In this document: positions 27,901-36,462 of the stretch, one piece after another
Layout of the letters: each line of letters starts with the position of its first letter
Position numbering within the stretch: position 1 is the first letter of the stretch
NCBI RefSeq assembly: GCF_017811155.1
Contig: NZ_JACVCV010000012.1
Span: 62,001 to 126,000, forward strand
Direction of reading: 5' to 3'
DNA: 64,000 nt
Source of the DNA: Lunatimonas salinarum
Lineage (GTDB): Bacteria > Bacteroidota > Bacteroidia > Cytophagales > Cyclobacteriaceae
Notes under the pieces: model-generated
Told to the model about the DNA's origin: nothing
The model's database searches: none
Seen by the model: the letters and a program-made list of their open reading frames with translations, nothing else
Translations under genes and position numbers: made by a program

Positions 27901-28916
27901 GAGAGGATCAACTGGAAAACCTCCGAACACTTCAGTTTTCTGCTGAAAACCTCCTCGGGTTGATCAACGACATATTGGATTTCAATAAGATAGATTCCGG
28001 AAAGGTCGAGTTGGAGTATGTATTGTTTGAGCCACAGCATCTCCTCAATCGAATCATCCGTTCTTATGCGTATCAGATCAGGGAAAAATCCTTGGAGCTG
28101 CTGCTTGATGTTTCGGACGAACTCCCCCGGCAAGTTATGGGAGATCCGGTGCGCCTTTCGCAGATTTTAAATAACCTGATTTCCAATGCGGTGAAGTTTA
28201 CCAAGGCTGGTAAGGTCGAGATTAAAATGACTCTGGCGAGACAAACCGATAAAGAAGTAACGATCACTTTTCAGGTGATAGATACCGGGATTGGGATACC
28301 TTCCGATAAGTTGGATTACGTGTTTGAAGCCTTTACCCAGGCGAGTTCGGACACCACCCGTAGATTTGGAGGTACCGGATTGGGTCTTGCGATTGTTAAA
28401 AAGTTGGTACTTTTATTAGGGTCGGATATTAAGGTAGCATCTACTGAGGGAAAGGGTACTTCCTTTAGGTTTGACCTTACTTTCGATCTGGCCAAGAAGG
28501 ATTATTCCAAAGGTAAGCAGGAAGTTCAGGTCCTCAAGGATTTGCAAAACATCAGTATTCTGGTGGCAGAAGATAATTTGGTGAATCAGGTTCTGCTTAG
28601 GAAATACCTGACCAAATGGGGCGTAGGAACAATCGAATTCGCCCCAAATGGTCGCGTAGCTCTGGAGCTTTTTGAAGGTGGGGACTTTGATATTTTGCTT
28701 ATAGACCTACAGATGCCTGTTATGGATGGTTTGGAGATGGCAAAGGAAATCCGATCCAAGGAAAAAGGAAAAGGAAAGCGTGTGCCCTTGATAGCCCTTA
28801 CCGCCTCCTCTTTTTCGGAAGTACAAGAACAATTGGGCCAGTCGGGATTGGACGACTATGTCGCCAAGCCTTTCAATCCCGCAGACCTGTATGCGAAGAT
28901 TATCAAATACCTTTGA
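24996..28916 (+). CDS. Hybrid sensor histidine kinase with GAF and multiple PAS domains and a receiver
   Basis: A 1306-residue cytoplasmic sensor with no transmembrane segment. Order: an N-terminal unassigned region (about 1-140); a GAF-like domain (about 145-300); roughly five PAS/PAC units between 310 and 925, each ending in a typical DITE or DITRER-type motif; HisKA with FLSVMSHEIRTPMNAVIG, phospho-acceptor His947; HATPase with NNLISNAVKFT, DTGIGIP and FGGTGLGLAI; and a receiver with phospho-acceptor Asp1237 in LIDLQMPVMDG. Phosphate would pass from His947 to Asp1237 and then to an unknown partner. No response regulator gene is adjacent. The signal is unknown. Confidence 0.93.
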   Translation: MGFKFQSEVLDRRLGHQEVFLIFSEDKILFADGALGSACDWESYFDPQGQLRQRLVDFFSALEGLELDSINEQFEDWSSMTWTIEGRQIDGLGRVCFALGSRAHGGLPDALPPLRVPEYSDTDEEVGRGVFLDPLLSNLSTLFLLQNSLTYSDVFAEGLSVVGRYLNSDCCALFLVDRGKRIFESGYEWHRDGVKAPNKPFDGLSVEEKRKILDRLIVEGYLVFSSMGYHNSTATERHQLLDGGIQSMILVPVVVQDELLGILFICSYLDGHNAMEGSDNLNSLVRLGEVFGYAIISQREKSTRFRNEKLLQETELLAKSGSWRFLNSEKKIYLSKGLRRLFGLDEEHDSMALDEFFQLVGPEERKLVRQELKRVLKTSQEVSGEFRYLLPNQQERIISYRIQVNQLTPQKQLEVFGICTDITERKALEENLLLESQILAQVNEAIFVTDLSYQVIYMNKEAQALSGLESGFKGSIDQLFQPTNAPTETLTSLAEKYLKDGVSQDTLRLKDNRGKVFDCRANFSIIQGKSGVPIGFSFLVDDITEDREREELAKKAKLIVEKSPAVLFTLDPTKHFQITYVTENINQFGYKAKELILEGVSFLDLIHPQDVADYLASFKQSEQPARAREYRIKTSRGNYLWVEDKVSEIRVVNGEICRYEGLFQDITEKKKDRAEIEKVKNQYRVLASNIPYTNVFLIDPGYRYIVAEGPNFEYWGLEKAYFEGKTIKEANTTNFDVILPLFKKAKKGRQMATMELKYMKRVYQLIAMPIFEGNELEYFLGIIRDITRERAIQQALEKSEQKYRNLVEESTELIFSIDTELSVSYVSPNIRQFLGYETFEFTGGGFLDYLHPDDRVALDQFTQKNPLSYFEQRPIFDCRMRHRDGSYRIFSVSGKLIQDEKGEVKYYSGIARDNTKLKETQRELLIAKERAEKALEAKSQFLSVMSHEIRTPMNAVIGLSHLLLEEDPREDQLENLRTLQFSAENLLGLINDILDFNKIDSGKVELEYVLFEPQHLLNRIIRSYAYQIREKSLELLLDVSDELPRQVMGDPVRLSQILNNLISNAVKFTKAGKVEIKMTLARQTDKEVTITFQVIDTGIGIPSDKLDYVFEAFTQASSDTTRRFGGTGLGLAIVKKLVLLLGSDIKVASTEGKGTSFRFDLTFDLAKKDYSKGKQEVQVLKDLQNISILVAEDNLVNQVLLRKYLTKWGVGTIEFAPNGRVALELFEGGDFDILLIDLQMPVMDGLEMAKEIRSKEKGKGKRVPLIALTASSFSEVQEQLGQSGLDDYVAKPFNPADLYAKIIKYL

Positions 28917-28945
28917 CCCGATTATTTGACGTTTGAATGTAGCGA

Positions 28946-29068
28946 TTACTGATCGATGTTGGTTTTCAGCTCTTGTACAATGATAGTCGGCTCGGTATAG
29001 GCTCTCGCTGCTTCGTTTTTTCTGACCTTTGTAGGGATCAATTTAGGTTGATGTCTTTGGTAAGCCAT
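28946..29068 (-). CDS. Possible 40-residue small protein
   Basis: An ATG at 29068 opens 40 codons to a TAA at 28946. The product starts MAYQRHQPKLIPTKVRKN and continues EAARAYTEPTIIVQELKTN: a basic first half followed by a Thr-Ile-Ile-Val strand-like segment. It fills the 213-base gap between the sensor kinase and the outer-membrane protein gene, convergent with the first and divergent from the second. I know of no named family. Its protein-like composition and fit to the gap are the only support; it could be chance. Confidence 0.35.
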   Translation of the reverse strand: MAYQRHQPKLIPTKVRKNEAARAYTEPTIIVQELKTNIDQ

Positions 29069-29114
29069 TTTGATGTAACCTGATTGGATTCATGGATTTG
29101 TTGGATTTTGCGTG

Positions 29115-29122
29115 TAATTTTG
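29115..29122 (+). promoter_or_regulatory. Candidate -7 promoter box of the duplicated outer-membrane protein gene
   Basis: TAATTTTG matches the Bacteroidetes -7 consensus TAnnTTTG. A TTTG at 29097-29100 is too close (14 bases) to be an ideal -33 element. The start of transcription would lie near 29128, so the ATG at 29130 would be almost leaderless and the ATG at 29139 the better start. Confidence 0.4.
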
Positions 29123-29138
29123 CCTCCCTATGGTTGCT

Positions 29139-30446
29139 ATGCGTCTTATCTCCCTTATTTTCGGATGTTTTTTGTCATTTATTCATCTGCATGCGCAAGA
29201 AAGTAGCTCTCGTCGTTCATCGTTATTCATGACCTACGGTACTTCTGGGGCTAACGTCCGGGAGTTTAACGAAATGCTCGCCGAGAAGGGAATTTCTCCG
29301 CTTAGGAATGGATATCGCTCTTTCGGGATGGGCTATCACACCCGTGTCAATGATTTCATTTTTGGTGCCGAGATATACCAAAGTAATGGTCCGAAATCCA
29401 ACTATGGGGATTTTGAGATAGATTATCGTACTTCTCGATTTTACTTTAATGTAGGGTACGCACTTACCGAGGAGGGCAGGGTGCAGTTTCTGCATTATAT
29501 GTCCATGGGAGTGGGGTATATGAACTTTCAAATGCTTAAGGCCAATAGGCCGGATGAATTGGTGGCGATTCTGTCCGATCCTGCTCAAGGGTTTATCCTT
29601 CGCAAAAACAACATTCATAAAGGATCCGAGTATTTGGGTGGATTTCTTACAGAGATTGGGTTCCAATTAGGTTATGATTTGGATATCCCCGCTATGGCAG
29701 AAACCTTATCTGTGATAGCAAAATTCGGTTATTCTTTTAGCCCATTTGAGCGCGCATGGAGTCGAAACGGACTCGCTTTTGATAATATTCAAAGCGGGGC
29801 TTTTTTGAGGGTCGGTGCCGGTATATCCCTTCCAGATCGTAATATCTTTTACAACGATGCTACCATGAGCTTTCATTTCTTTTACGGATCCAATGGGGTA
29901 AGTAATTCTAGATTCAATGAAATTTTACAAAATAACAACTATGAACCACTCCCTGAGGTAGGAGGAAATATAGGCGTGAAAGTTATTGGCGAAAATGCGC
30001 GCACGATGTATGGGCTGGAGGTTTGGAATCTCTCTTCTTTTGGGACGGCTAATGAGGCCTATGCGCAAACGCTAAATGGCATTCGGTTTTACGCCAACTT
30101 GGGAAGACAGTTGTACAAGCGTAAAAACCTGGAGCTTGGAGTTTTGGGTGGGATGGGGTACGGCGGGGTCAGGTACACACTTGAAAGCAGGTTTAAGACT
30201 GATTTTCCAAGACTTTTTGAGGAACCCCTCCATGATGGAACAATCGTGGCGCATGGCTTAATGGCGAAACCAGAGGTGATCATTTCCTATGTTATGCCGC
30301 TTTCGTCACTTAAGCTTTTTGACTTGGTTTATTCCTTGCATGGGGGGTATGAATATCCGCTGGGTAGGTATAACCTGGGAGGTGTGCCTATGAGGGAATT
30401 TATGAAGGGGCCTTATATGCAGGTAAGTGTGGGTGTTCGTCCCTGA
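29139..30446 (+). CDS. Outer-membrane beta-barrel protein with internal duplication
   Basis: A 435-residue protein with signal peptide MRLISLIFGCFLSFIHLHAQ; ATG at 29130 is an alternative start. The mature part contains two similar halves. The first half has FMTYGTSGANVREFNEMLAE followed by KGISPL (about residues 30-55); the second repeats FFYGSNGVSNSRFNEILQ and NNNYEPL (about 246-272). Each is followed by a glycine/aromatic-rich block (FYFNVGYAL against FYANLGRQL). Alternating strands and a C-terminal MQVSVGVRP suggest an outer-membrane barrel built from duplicated units. The function is unknown. Confidence 0.65.
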   Translation: MRLISLIFGCFLSFIHLHAQESSSRRSSLFMTYGTSGANVREFNEMLAEKGISPLRNGYRSFGMGYHTRVNDFIFGAEIYQSNGPKSNYGDFEIDYRTSRFYFNVGYALTEEGRVQFLHYMSMGVGYMNFQMLKANRPDELVAILSDPAQGFILRKNNIHKGSEYLGGFLTEIGFQLGYDLDIPAMAETLSVIAKFGYSFSPFERAWSRNGLAFDNIQSGAFLRVGAGISLPDRNIFYNDATMSFHFFYGSNGVSNSRFNEILQNNNYEPLPEVGGNIGVKVIGENARTMYGLEVWNLSSFGTANEAYAQTLNGIRFYANLGRQLYKRKNLELGVLGGMGYGGVRYTLESRFKTDFPRLFEEPLHDGTIVAHGLMAKPEVIISYVMPLSSLKLFDLVYSLHGGYEYPLGRYNLGGVPMREFMKGPYMQVSVGVRP

Positions 30447-30455
30447 GGGCAGTGA

Positions 30456-31367
30456 ATGTATATGAGCAAGAGAGTATTTTTGATTACCTTGTTTTTATTC
30501 GTCCCAGTTGGACTGCTTCAGTTCTGCGCTGTCTATCGTCCTGTTTTGCCAAAGGAAGGAGATTCGTTAGAGGCTACAAACACATTAGGTACCCTTGATA
30601 CCCTCGCTACCTATTACCCAGGTGTGAAGGGGCTTACCGGGGAGCCCTTGAAGCAAGCATTGCATCGTGCGATTCGAAACCACAAAAGATTTTCTTATGG
30701 TGACCTATGGGAAATTTTGCCGGTTATCGATGGGGATCCGAATCAGGAAGGGAATATTGTCCTGTTGTACTCTCGACGGTCTCAGCCCGTCTCCTTTAGA
30801 GATAGGGGGACCAGGTTTGCTTATGAAGATGCGGGCTACACGTTGATCGATTCGTGGAATAGAGAGCACGTATGGCCTAAGTCGCACGGGTTTCCAAATC
30901 CATCGGATACCGCCTACACTGACCTTCACCACATACGCGCAACTGACCGGTCTGTAAATTCTGCAAAAAACACCCGTTCTTTTCACATGGGTGAGCAGGT
31001 GTATTTTGACAATGGAGGAACAGTGGAGACAAGGAACAAACAGGGTAAGGGCATTTGGAGCTGGGAACCCCCAGACGAAGTGAAGGGAGACATTGCTCGA
31101 ATGCTATTCTACATGGCAGTTCGATACGAAGGTCCGGACTACGATTTGGAGTTGGTGGATTCTGTCCTGCCCCGACAAAACAAAAGGCCACTTTTCGGGA
31201 AGCTATCTACCTTACTGAGCTGGCATGCCACCGATCCGGTAGACGATACCGAACGGCAACGAAACGACCAAATTTTCACCCATTTCCAGGGAAATAGGAA
31301 TCCGTTTATAGATCACCCGGATTGGGTATTTTCAATTTGGTCGTTAGACCATAATGGCAATGAGTAA
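30456..31367 (+). CDS. Secreted endonuclease I family nuclease
   Basis: A 303-residue exported nuclease of the EndA/endonuclease I type. The His-Me finger region reads NREHVWPKSHGF (about residues 134-145) followed by DLHHIRATDRSVNSAKNTR (about 151-169), giving the catalytic histidine and metal-binding residues; FYMAVRYEG is a further conserved block. Signal: MSKRVFLITLFLFVPVGLLQFC, perhaps a lipoprotein with a weak lipobox; the ATG at 30462 may be the true start. It likely digests extracellular DNA or RNA for nutrition. It is 9 bases downstream of the outer-membrane protein gene. Confidence 0.88.
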   Translation: MYMSKRVFLITLFLFVPVGLLQFCAVYRPVLPKEGDSLEATNTLGTLDTLATYYPGVKGLTGEPLKQALHRAIRNHKRFSYGDLWEILPVIDGDPNQEGNIVLLYSRRSQPVSFRDRGTRFAYEDAGYTLIDSWNREHVWPKSHGFPNPSDTAYTDLHHIRATDRSVNSAKNTRSFHMGEQVYFDNGGTVETRNKQGKGIWSWEPPDEVKGDIARMLFYMAVRYEGPDYDLELVDSVLPRQNKRPLFGKLSTLLSWHATDPVDDTERQRNDQIFTHFQGNRNPFIDHPDWVFSIWSLDHNGNE

Positions 31368-31450
31368 CTTGCAGGGGTATTGAAGCCATAGAATCTCCTT
31401 TTTGACGAAAACTTTTGGCGATCATTAGAATTTTTTAACGAAAATCCTGC

Positions 31451-31458
31451 TAATTTTG
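31451..31458 (+). promoter_or_regulatory. -7 promoter box of the methionine operon
   Basis: TAATTTTG matches the Bacteroidetes -7 consensus and ends 6 bases before the 5' edge of the SAM-I riboswitch, which is where the transcript should begin. No good -33 TTTG is found at the ideal spacing, so the call rests on the -7 box and its position. Confidence 0.5.
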
Positions 31459-31464
31459 AGATTG

Positions 31465-31612
31465 CTTATCAAGAAAGACGGAGGGTAGGGCCCGAAGATG
31501 TCTTAGCAACCTGATGCAAACAAGGTGCTAATTCCCGTTCCGGATACTCCGGAAGCAGATGAGCCGTAGGATAATAAAAGTATCACTTTTCTTTCGGTTC
31601 TTTCTTGAGTAG
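31465..31612 (+). promoter_or_regulatory. SAM-I (S-box) riboswitch
   Basis: The 5' edge CTTATCAAGAAAG, the core GGAGGG followed by GGCCCGAAGATG, and TTAGCAACC match the SAM-I aptamer. The P1 stem closes between CAAGAAAG (31470-31477) and CTTTCTTG (31600-31607). The element binds S-adenosylmethionine and lowers expression of methionine genes when SAM is plentiful. No terminator with a T-run lies between P1 and the start codon at 31624, only about 16 bases away, so control of translation initiation is more likely than termination; this last point is inference. Confidence 0.92.
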
Positions 31613-31623
31613 GCAAAGGTTAA

Positions 31624-32679
31624 ATGAACGCTTATTCGATGAAAAAAACCAACTTATTGCTTCGGCAAGCGGAGCGAAAAATCTTAATTCTGGATGGTGC
31701 CATGGGCACCATGATCCAACGGTATTCCCTTACGGAGGATGATTTCAGGATACCTTCCCTTTCCCATATAAAAAAGCCCTTAAAGGGTAACAACGATCTG
31801 CTTTCCATCACCAAGCCGGATATAATCAAAGCGATTCACCGATCCTATTTTGAAGCGGGTTCGGATATTGTTGAAACCAATACCTTTAGCAGTACCTCTA
31901 TTGCTCAGGCAGACTATGGCTTGGAGGATTTGGCTTATGAGTTAAATGTTCAATCGGCCAAGATTGCGAAGGAAGTAGCTGACGAGTTTTCCGCCCTTAC
32001 ACCAGAACAACCTCGCTTTGTGGCTGGGGCGATAGGGCCTACCAATCGCACAGCGAGTTTGTCTCCGGATGTCAATGACCCTGGTTACCGTGCCGTTACA
32101 TTTGACCAACTGGTGGCCGCCTATTCGGAGCAGGTAAGGGGCCTGCTGGATGGGGGGGTAGACATGCTGCTGGTAGAAACCGTGTTTGACACCTTGAATG
32201 CAAAGGCGGCTTTATATGCCATACAGGAAGTTTACGAGGAAAAATCAATACCACTTTCGCCATCGGATGGGGGGATCCCCATTATGGTATCGGGTACCAT
32301 CACCGACGCCTCTGGTAGGACACTCTCTGGGCAAACAACCGAAGCGTTTTTGATTTCGATTTCCCATGTCCCGTTGTTTAGTGTCGGACTGAACTGCGCG
32401 CTGGGAGCCAAAGAATTAAGGCCTTATTTGAAAGTACTTGCTGAGGAGGCCCCTTTTTTGGTGAGCGTGTATCCAAATGCGGGATTACCCAACGAGTTTG
32501 GAGCCTATGACCAAGGACCGGAAGAGATGCGCGATCAAATAAGGGAATTTTTGGAGCAAAACTGGGTGAATATTTTGGGGGGATGCTGTGGTACCACCCC
32601 GGATCATATCAAGTTAATAGCAGAGACGGCCAAGGATTTCCCCCCTAGAAAACTTGTTTTTCAACAAATTGAAGCGTAA
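31624..32679 (+). CDS. metH: Homocysteine S-methyltransferase half of split MetH
   Basis: A 351-residue protein equal to the N-terminal module of cobalamin-dependent methionine synthase. [11 protein letters not shown] lies near residue 23. The zinc ligands are the Cys in [14 protein letters not shown] (about 257) and the Cys pair in [13 protein letters not shown] (about 322-323). It lacks the folate, cobalamin and reactivation modules, which are carried by the gene 5 bases downstream, so the two proteins together form one enzyme. Start ATG 31624; ATG 31639 is possible. Expression is under the SAM-I riboswitch. Confidence 0.93.
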   Translation: MNAYSMKKTNLLLRQAERKILILDGAMGTMIQRYSLTEDDFRIPSLSHIKKPLKGNNDLLSITKPDIIKAIHRSYFEAGSDIVETNTFSSTSIAQADYGLEDLAYELNVQSAKIAKEVADEFSALTPEQPRFVAGAIGPTNRTASLSPDVNDPGYRAVTFDQLVAAYSEQVRGLLDGGVDMLLVETVFDTLNAKAALYAIQEVYEEKSIPLSPSDGGIPIMVSGTITDASGRTLSGQTTEAFLISISHVPLFSVGLNCALGAKELRPYLKVLAEEAPFLVSVYPNAGLPNEFGAYDQGPEEMRDQIREFLEQNWVNILGGCCGTTPDHIKLIAETAKDFPPRKLVFQQIEA

Positions 32680-32684
32680 ATCAC

Positions 32685-35399
32685 ATGACGAGCAAGCCGA
32701 TAAACATCCACCAATTAAAATTGTCAGGCCTTGAACCCTTGGTGTTTACACCGGAGCTGAATTTTGTCAACATCGGTGAACGAACCAACGTGACAGGTTC
32801 CAAAAAATTCGCCCGGCTAATATTAGAGGGGGACTACGATAGGGCGCTGGAGGTAGCCTTAGATCAAGTGAGAGGTGGCGCACAGATTTTGGATGTGTGT
32901 ATGGATGAGGCCATGTTGGACGGGGAAGCAGCGATGGTGAAATATTTAAACCTTATAGCTTCGGAGCCCGAAATCAGCCGTATCCCCATCATGGTGGACA
33001 GCTCTAAGTTTTCCATTATCGTTGCCGGATTAAAATGCCTGCAGGGCAAGGGCATCGTGAATTCCATTAGCTTAAAAAATGGAGAAGACGAATTTTTAGA
33101 GCAGGCCAAGACAGTTAAGAAATTCGGTGCCGCAGTGGTCGTGATGGCTTTTGATGAAAAGGGCCAGGCAGATACCTACGAACGGAGAATTGAGATATGT
33201 AAGCGCAGTTATGAATTGCTTACCCAGCGAGTTGGCTTTAATCCCCAGGATATCATATTCGATCCGAACATTTTTCCGGTAGCCACGGGAATGGATGAGC
33301 ACAAAATGAACGCGATTGATTTTTTCCGTGCCACCAAGTGGATCAAGCAAAATCTTCCGGGTGCCAAGGTGAGTGGGGGAGTAAGTAACGTCAGCTTTTC
33401 CTTTCGTGGCAATAATCCGGTGAGAGAAGCGATGCATGCGGTGTTTCTCTATCATGCGATCCGACATGGCATGGATATGGGAATCGTCAACCCCACCATG
33501 CTGGAGGTGTATGATGACATTCAAAAGGACCTTTTGGAACACGTGGAAGACGTGATCTGGAATAGGAGGGAAGATGCCACCGAGCGTTTGCTGGATTTTG
33601 CAGAGACCGTAAAGGCAAGTGGTAAAAAGGCCAAGCAAGATGATTCATGGAGGCAAGAGCCCATCGCAAAGCGGATCGAGTATGCATTGGTGAAGGGAAT
33701 TATAGACCATGTGATCGAAGACACAGAGGAGGCAAGGCTTCATTTGGGAGACCCGCTAAGGGTGATCGAAGGCCCCTTGATGGATGGGATGAATGTCGTA
33801 GGAGATTTATTCGGAGAAGGGAAGATGTTTTTGCCCCAAGTGGTTAAAAGCGCCCGTGTGATGAAAAAGGCAGTTGCCTACTTGGAACCATTTATGCCCA
33901 AGGCGGGCGAGGTTGGATACCGTGAAAATGGATCTTCATCTATTAAAAAAATACTCCTCGCCACGGTGAAGGGAGATGTCCATGATATTGGGAAAAATAT
34001 TGTAGGGGTGGTTTTGGCGTGCAATAGCTACCACATCGTCGATTTAGGTGTGATGGTGGAGGCAGAAAGAATTTTGGATGAAGCGGTAGCTCAAGGGGTA
34101 GATATAATCGGGCTAAGTGGTCTGATTACGCCTTCGCTCGATGAAATGGTGCATGTAGCGTCTGAAATGGAACGCAGAGGTCTAAAGATACCGCTCTTGA
34201 TTGGTGGGGCTACTACATCGAGAATACATACTGCTGTTAAGATTGATCCGGTGTACTCCGGTACGGTGGTTCACGTGACCGATGCATCCAAGTCAGTACC
34301 TATAGCCGGAGAAGCTATAAACGAAGGCACGAGGGATGCCTATCGGGTCCAAATCAAAGAAACCTATCGACAGCTGAGGATAGCGCACGAAGCCAAGCAG
34401 GAGCTAAAACAAATGGCTTCCTTTGAAGAAGCAAAATTAAACCCTACACAACTAGATTGGGATGGCTTCACTCCGGTAAGGCCCAGAAAATTGGGAGTCA
34501 CAACGCTTGAGAACATACCCTTGCAAACCTTACGTGGCTACATTGACTGGACGCCCTTTTTCAGTACGTGGATGTTGTCCGGGAAGTATCCTAAAATATT
34601 GGATAATCCGGTAGTGGGCGCTGAGGCTCGGCGCCTATTTGATGAAGCAAACGCCATGTTGGACAGGATCGTGGCTGAAAAATGGCTTACAGCCAAAGCA
34701 GTGATCGGTCTCTTTCCGGTGGTCCGACAGGGTGAAGATGTCGTTGTTTCAGGTGAATTTTCGGGTGATTCACCCCGAAAATTTTCCTTTCTGCGACAGC
34801 AGGGTAAGAAGGGGAAAGGTGTGCCAAACAGAAGTTTGGTAGATTTTATCCACCCGACGGATACTGATTACCTGGGTTGCTTTGCGGTAACAGCCGGATT
34901 GGGTATAGAGGCCAAGTTGGAGGAATTTGCCATCGAAGGGGACGACTACAACGACATCATGTTAAAGGCTTTGGCCGATCGATTGGCTGAAGCCTGTGCA
35001 GAGTATGTACATTTCCTGGTTCGGAAGGAGTATTGGGGTTATTCGCCGGAGGAGACCCTTAGCAATGACGAGCTTATTCAAGAGGCATACAAGGGCATAC
35101 GCCCTGCACCAGGCTACCCAGCCTGTCCGGAGCACTCTGAAAAGCGTACCTTGTTTGATTTGTTGGAAGCGGAGCAACGCATCGGGATTACGTTGACGGA
35201 TAGCTACGCGATGTATCCTACTTCTTCGGTGAGCGGATTTTATTTTGGGCACCCCGAAAGCAAGTATTTTGGGCTAGGAAAGATAGGAGAGGATCAAGTA
35301 ATCGATTATGCTGCCAGAAAGGGCGTCTCTAAGGAACAGGCCGAACGTTGGCTCTCTCCTAATTTGGGATATATGCCAAAGGTTACGGCCGAAGTCTGA
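32685..35399 (+). CDS. metH: Methionine synthase, folate/cobalamin/activation half
   Basis: A 904-residue protein with the remaining modules of MetH. The pterin-binding domain (about residues 20-300) begins [19 protein letters not shown]. The cobalamin cap and B12-binding domain hold [20 protein letters not shown] with the axial histidine (about 435), then [11 protein letters not shown] and [13 protein letters not shown]. The C-terminal AdoMet activation domain (about 590-900) includes [12 protein letters not shown] and [18 protein letters not shown]. It moves the methyl group from methyl-tetrahydrofolate to homocysteine through B12, together with the upstream half. Operon: riboswitch, this pair, metF. 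Confidence 0.95.
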   Translation: MTSKPINIHQLKLSGLEPLVFTPELNFVNIGERTNVTGSKKFARLILEGDYDRALEVALDQVRGGAQILDVCMDEAMLDGEAAMVKYLNLIASEPEISRIPIMVDSSKFSIIVAGLKCLQGKGIVNSISLKNGEDEFLEQAKTVKKFGAAVVVMAFDEKGQADTYERRIEICKRSYELLTQRVGFNPQDIIFDPNIFPVATGMDEHKMNAIDFFRATKWIKQNLPGAKVSGGVSNVSFSFRGNNPVREAMHAVFLYHAIRHGMDMGIVNPTMLEVYDDIQKDLLEHVEDVIWNRREDATERLLDFAETVKASGKKAKQDDSWRQEPIAKRIEYALVKGIIDHVIEDTEEARLHLGDPLRVIEGPLMDGMNVVGDLFGEGKMFLPQVVKSARVMKKAVAYLEPFMPKAGEVGYRENGSSSIKKILLATVKGDVHDIGKNIVGVVLACNSYHIVDLGVMVEAERILDEAVAQGVDIIGLSGLITPSLDEMVHVASEMERRGLKIPLLIGGATTSRIHTAVKIDPVYSGTVVHVTDASKSVPIAGEAINEGTRDAYRVQIKETYRQLRIAHEAKQELKQMASFEEAKLNPTQLDWDGFTPVRPRKLGVTTLENIPLQTLRGYIDWTPFFSTWMLSGKYPKILDNPVVGAEARRLFDEANAMLDRIVAEKWLTAKAVIGLFPVVRQGEDVVVSGEFSGDSPRKFSFLRQQGKKGKGVPNRSLVDFIHPTDTDYLGCFAVTAGLGIEAKLEEFAIEGDDYNDIMLKALADRLAEACAEYVHFLVRKEYWGYSPEETLSNDELIQEAYKGIRPAPGYPACPEHSEKRTLFDLLEAEQRIGITLTDSYAMYPTSSVSGFYFGHPESKYFGLGKIGEDQVIDYAARKGVSKEQAERWLSPNLGYMPKVTAEV

Positions 35400-35468
35400 C
35401 TGCCCATCACCGTATCACAAAATCAATAATTAGCACCCAACTAGGAACGGCGGAAGTGCCGACAGGTT

Positions 35469-36422
35469 ATGAAAATTACAGAATATATTGATCAGGCGAA
35501 GAAAACGCTCTTTTCTTTCGAAATTTTACCTCCGTTGAAAGGTCAGAGCCTGCACGATATGCTGGCTGGCATTGAACCTTTGATGGAGTTTAAGCCTCCC
35601 TTTGTAGATGTTACTTACCACCGAGAAGAATACATCTACAAACAGCATCCCGGAGGCTTGCTGCAGAAGGTAAGTACAAAGAAAAGGCCAGGTACCGTAG
35701 GGATATGCGCAGCATTGATGAACCGGTTTCACGTGGCACCTGTTCCCCACCTATTGTGTGGCGGGTTTTCAAAGGAAGAAACTGAAAATGCCCTTATCGA
35801 CCTTGAATTTATCGGGGTTCAGAATGTGTTGGCTCTTAGAGGAGATGCCGATAAGTCGGAGGGAAAATTCATCGCTGAGGAAGATGGGCACCGATATGCG
35901 TATGAGTTGGTAAAGCAGATTTCTGACATGAACAACGGCATTTACCTGCATGATGAAACAGAAACAGGCTTCCATACGGATTTTTGCATTGGTGTGGCAG
36001 GTTATCCCGAAAAGCACTTTGAAGCACCCAGTTTAAATTATGACCTAAAGTACTTAAAGCAAAAAATTGATGCAGGGGCGGAGTACGTAGTTACCCAAAT
36101 GTTTTTTGATAACCAAAAGTATTTCAATTATGTGGAAAGGGCCAGAGCTGCTGGAATTACTGTGCCAATCATTCCGGGGTTGAAGCCTATCACCACCCTT
36201 TCGCAGATCGTCAACCTGCCAAGGACTTTTTTCTTGGATTTACCGGATGCCCTGATGCATGAGCTGGATACCTGTAAAACCAATGCAGATGTGAAGGAAG
36301 TGGGGATTGCCTGGGCGATAGAGCAGAGCAGGGAATTGGTGAAAGCGGGTGTGCCTAGCCTTCATTACTACACGATGAGTAAGGCAGATGCTACTTATCG
36401 GATAGCCAAAGCGGTTTTTTGA
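35469..36422 (+). CDS. metF: 5,10-methylenetetrahydrofolate reductase
   Basis: A 317-residue FAD-dependent TIM-barrel enzyme that makes 5-methyl-tetrahydrofolate, the methyl donor for the MetH pair just upstream. FSFEILPPLKGQSL (about residues 17-30) carries the catalytic glutamate; LALRGDADKSEG (about 120-131), CIGVAGYPEKHFEAPS (about 173-188) and QMFFDNQKYF (about 213-222) are the standard blocks. It starts 70 bases after metH and is probably in the same riboswitch-controlled transcript. Confidence 0.95.
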   Translation: MKITEYIDQAKKTLFSFEILPPLKGQSLHDMLAGIEPLMEFKPPFVDVTYHREEYIYKQHPGGLLQKVSTKKRPGTVGICAALMNRFHVAPVPHLLCGGFSKEETENALIDLEFIGVQNVLALRGDADKSEGKFIAEEDGHRYAYELVKQISDMNNGIYLHDETETGFHTDFCIGVAGYPEKHFEAPSLNYDLKYLKQKIDAGAEYVVTQMFFDNQKYFNYVERARAAGITVPIIPGLKPITTLSQIVNLPRTFFLDLPDALMHELDTCKTNADVKEVGIAWAIEQSRELVKAGVPSLHYYTMSKADATYRIAKAVF

Positions 36423-36462
36423 CCCGCCTATCGATTTGTATAAGTCTCTCAAATAGGTAGTT

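Noticed and set aside
33096-33638. 180-codon antisense frame within the second metH gene
   Set aside because: It overlaps conserved pterin-binding sequence of MetH on the other strand and shows no signal peptide or domain.
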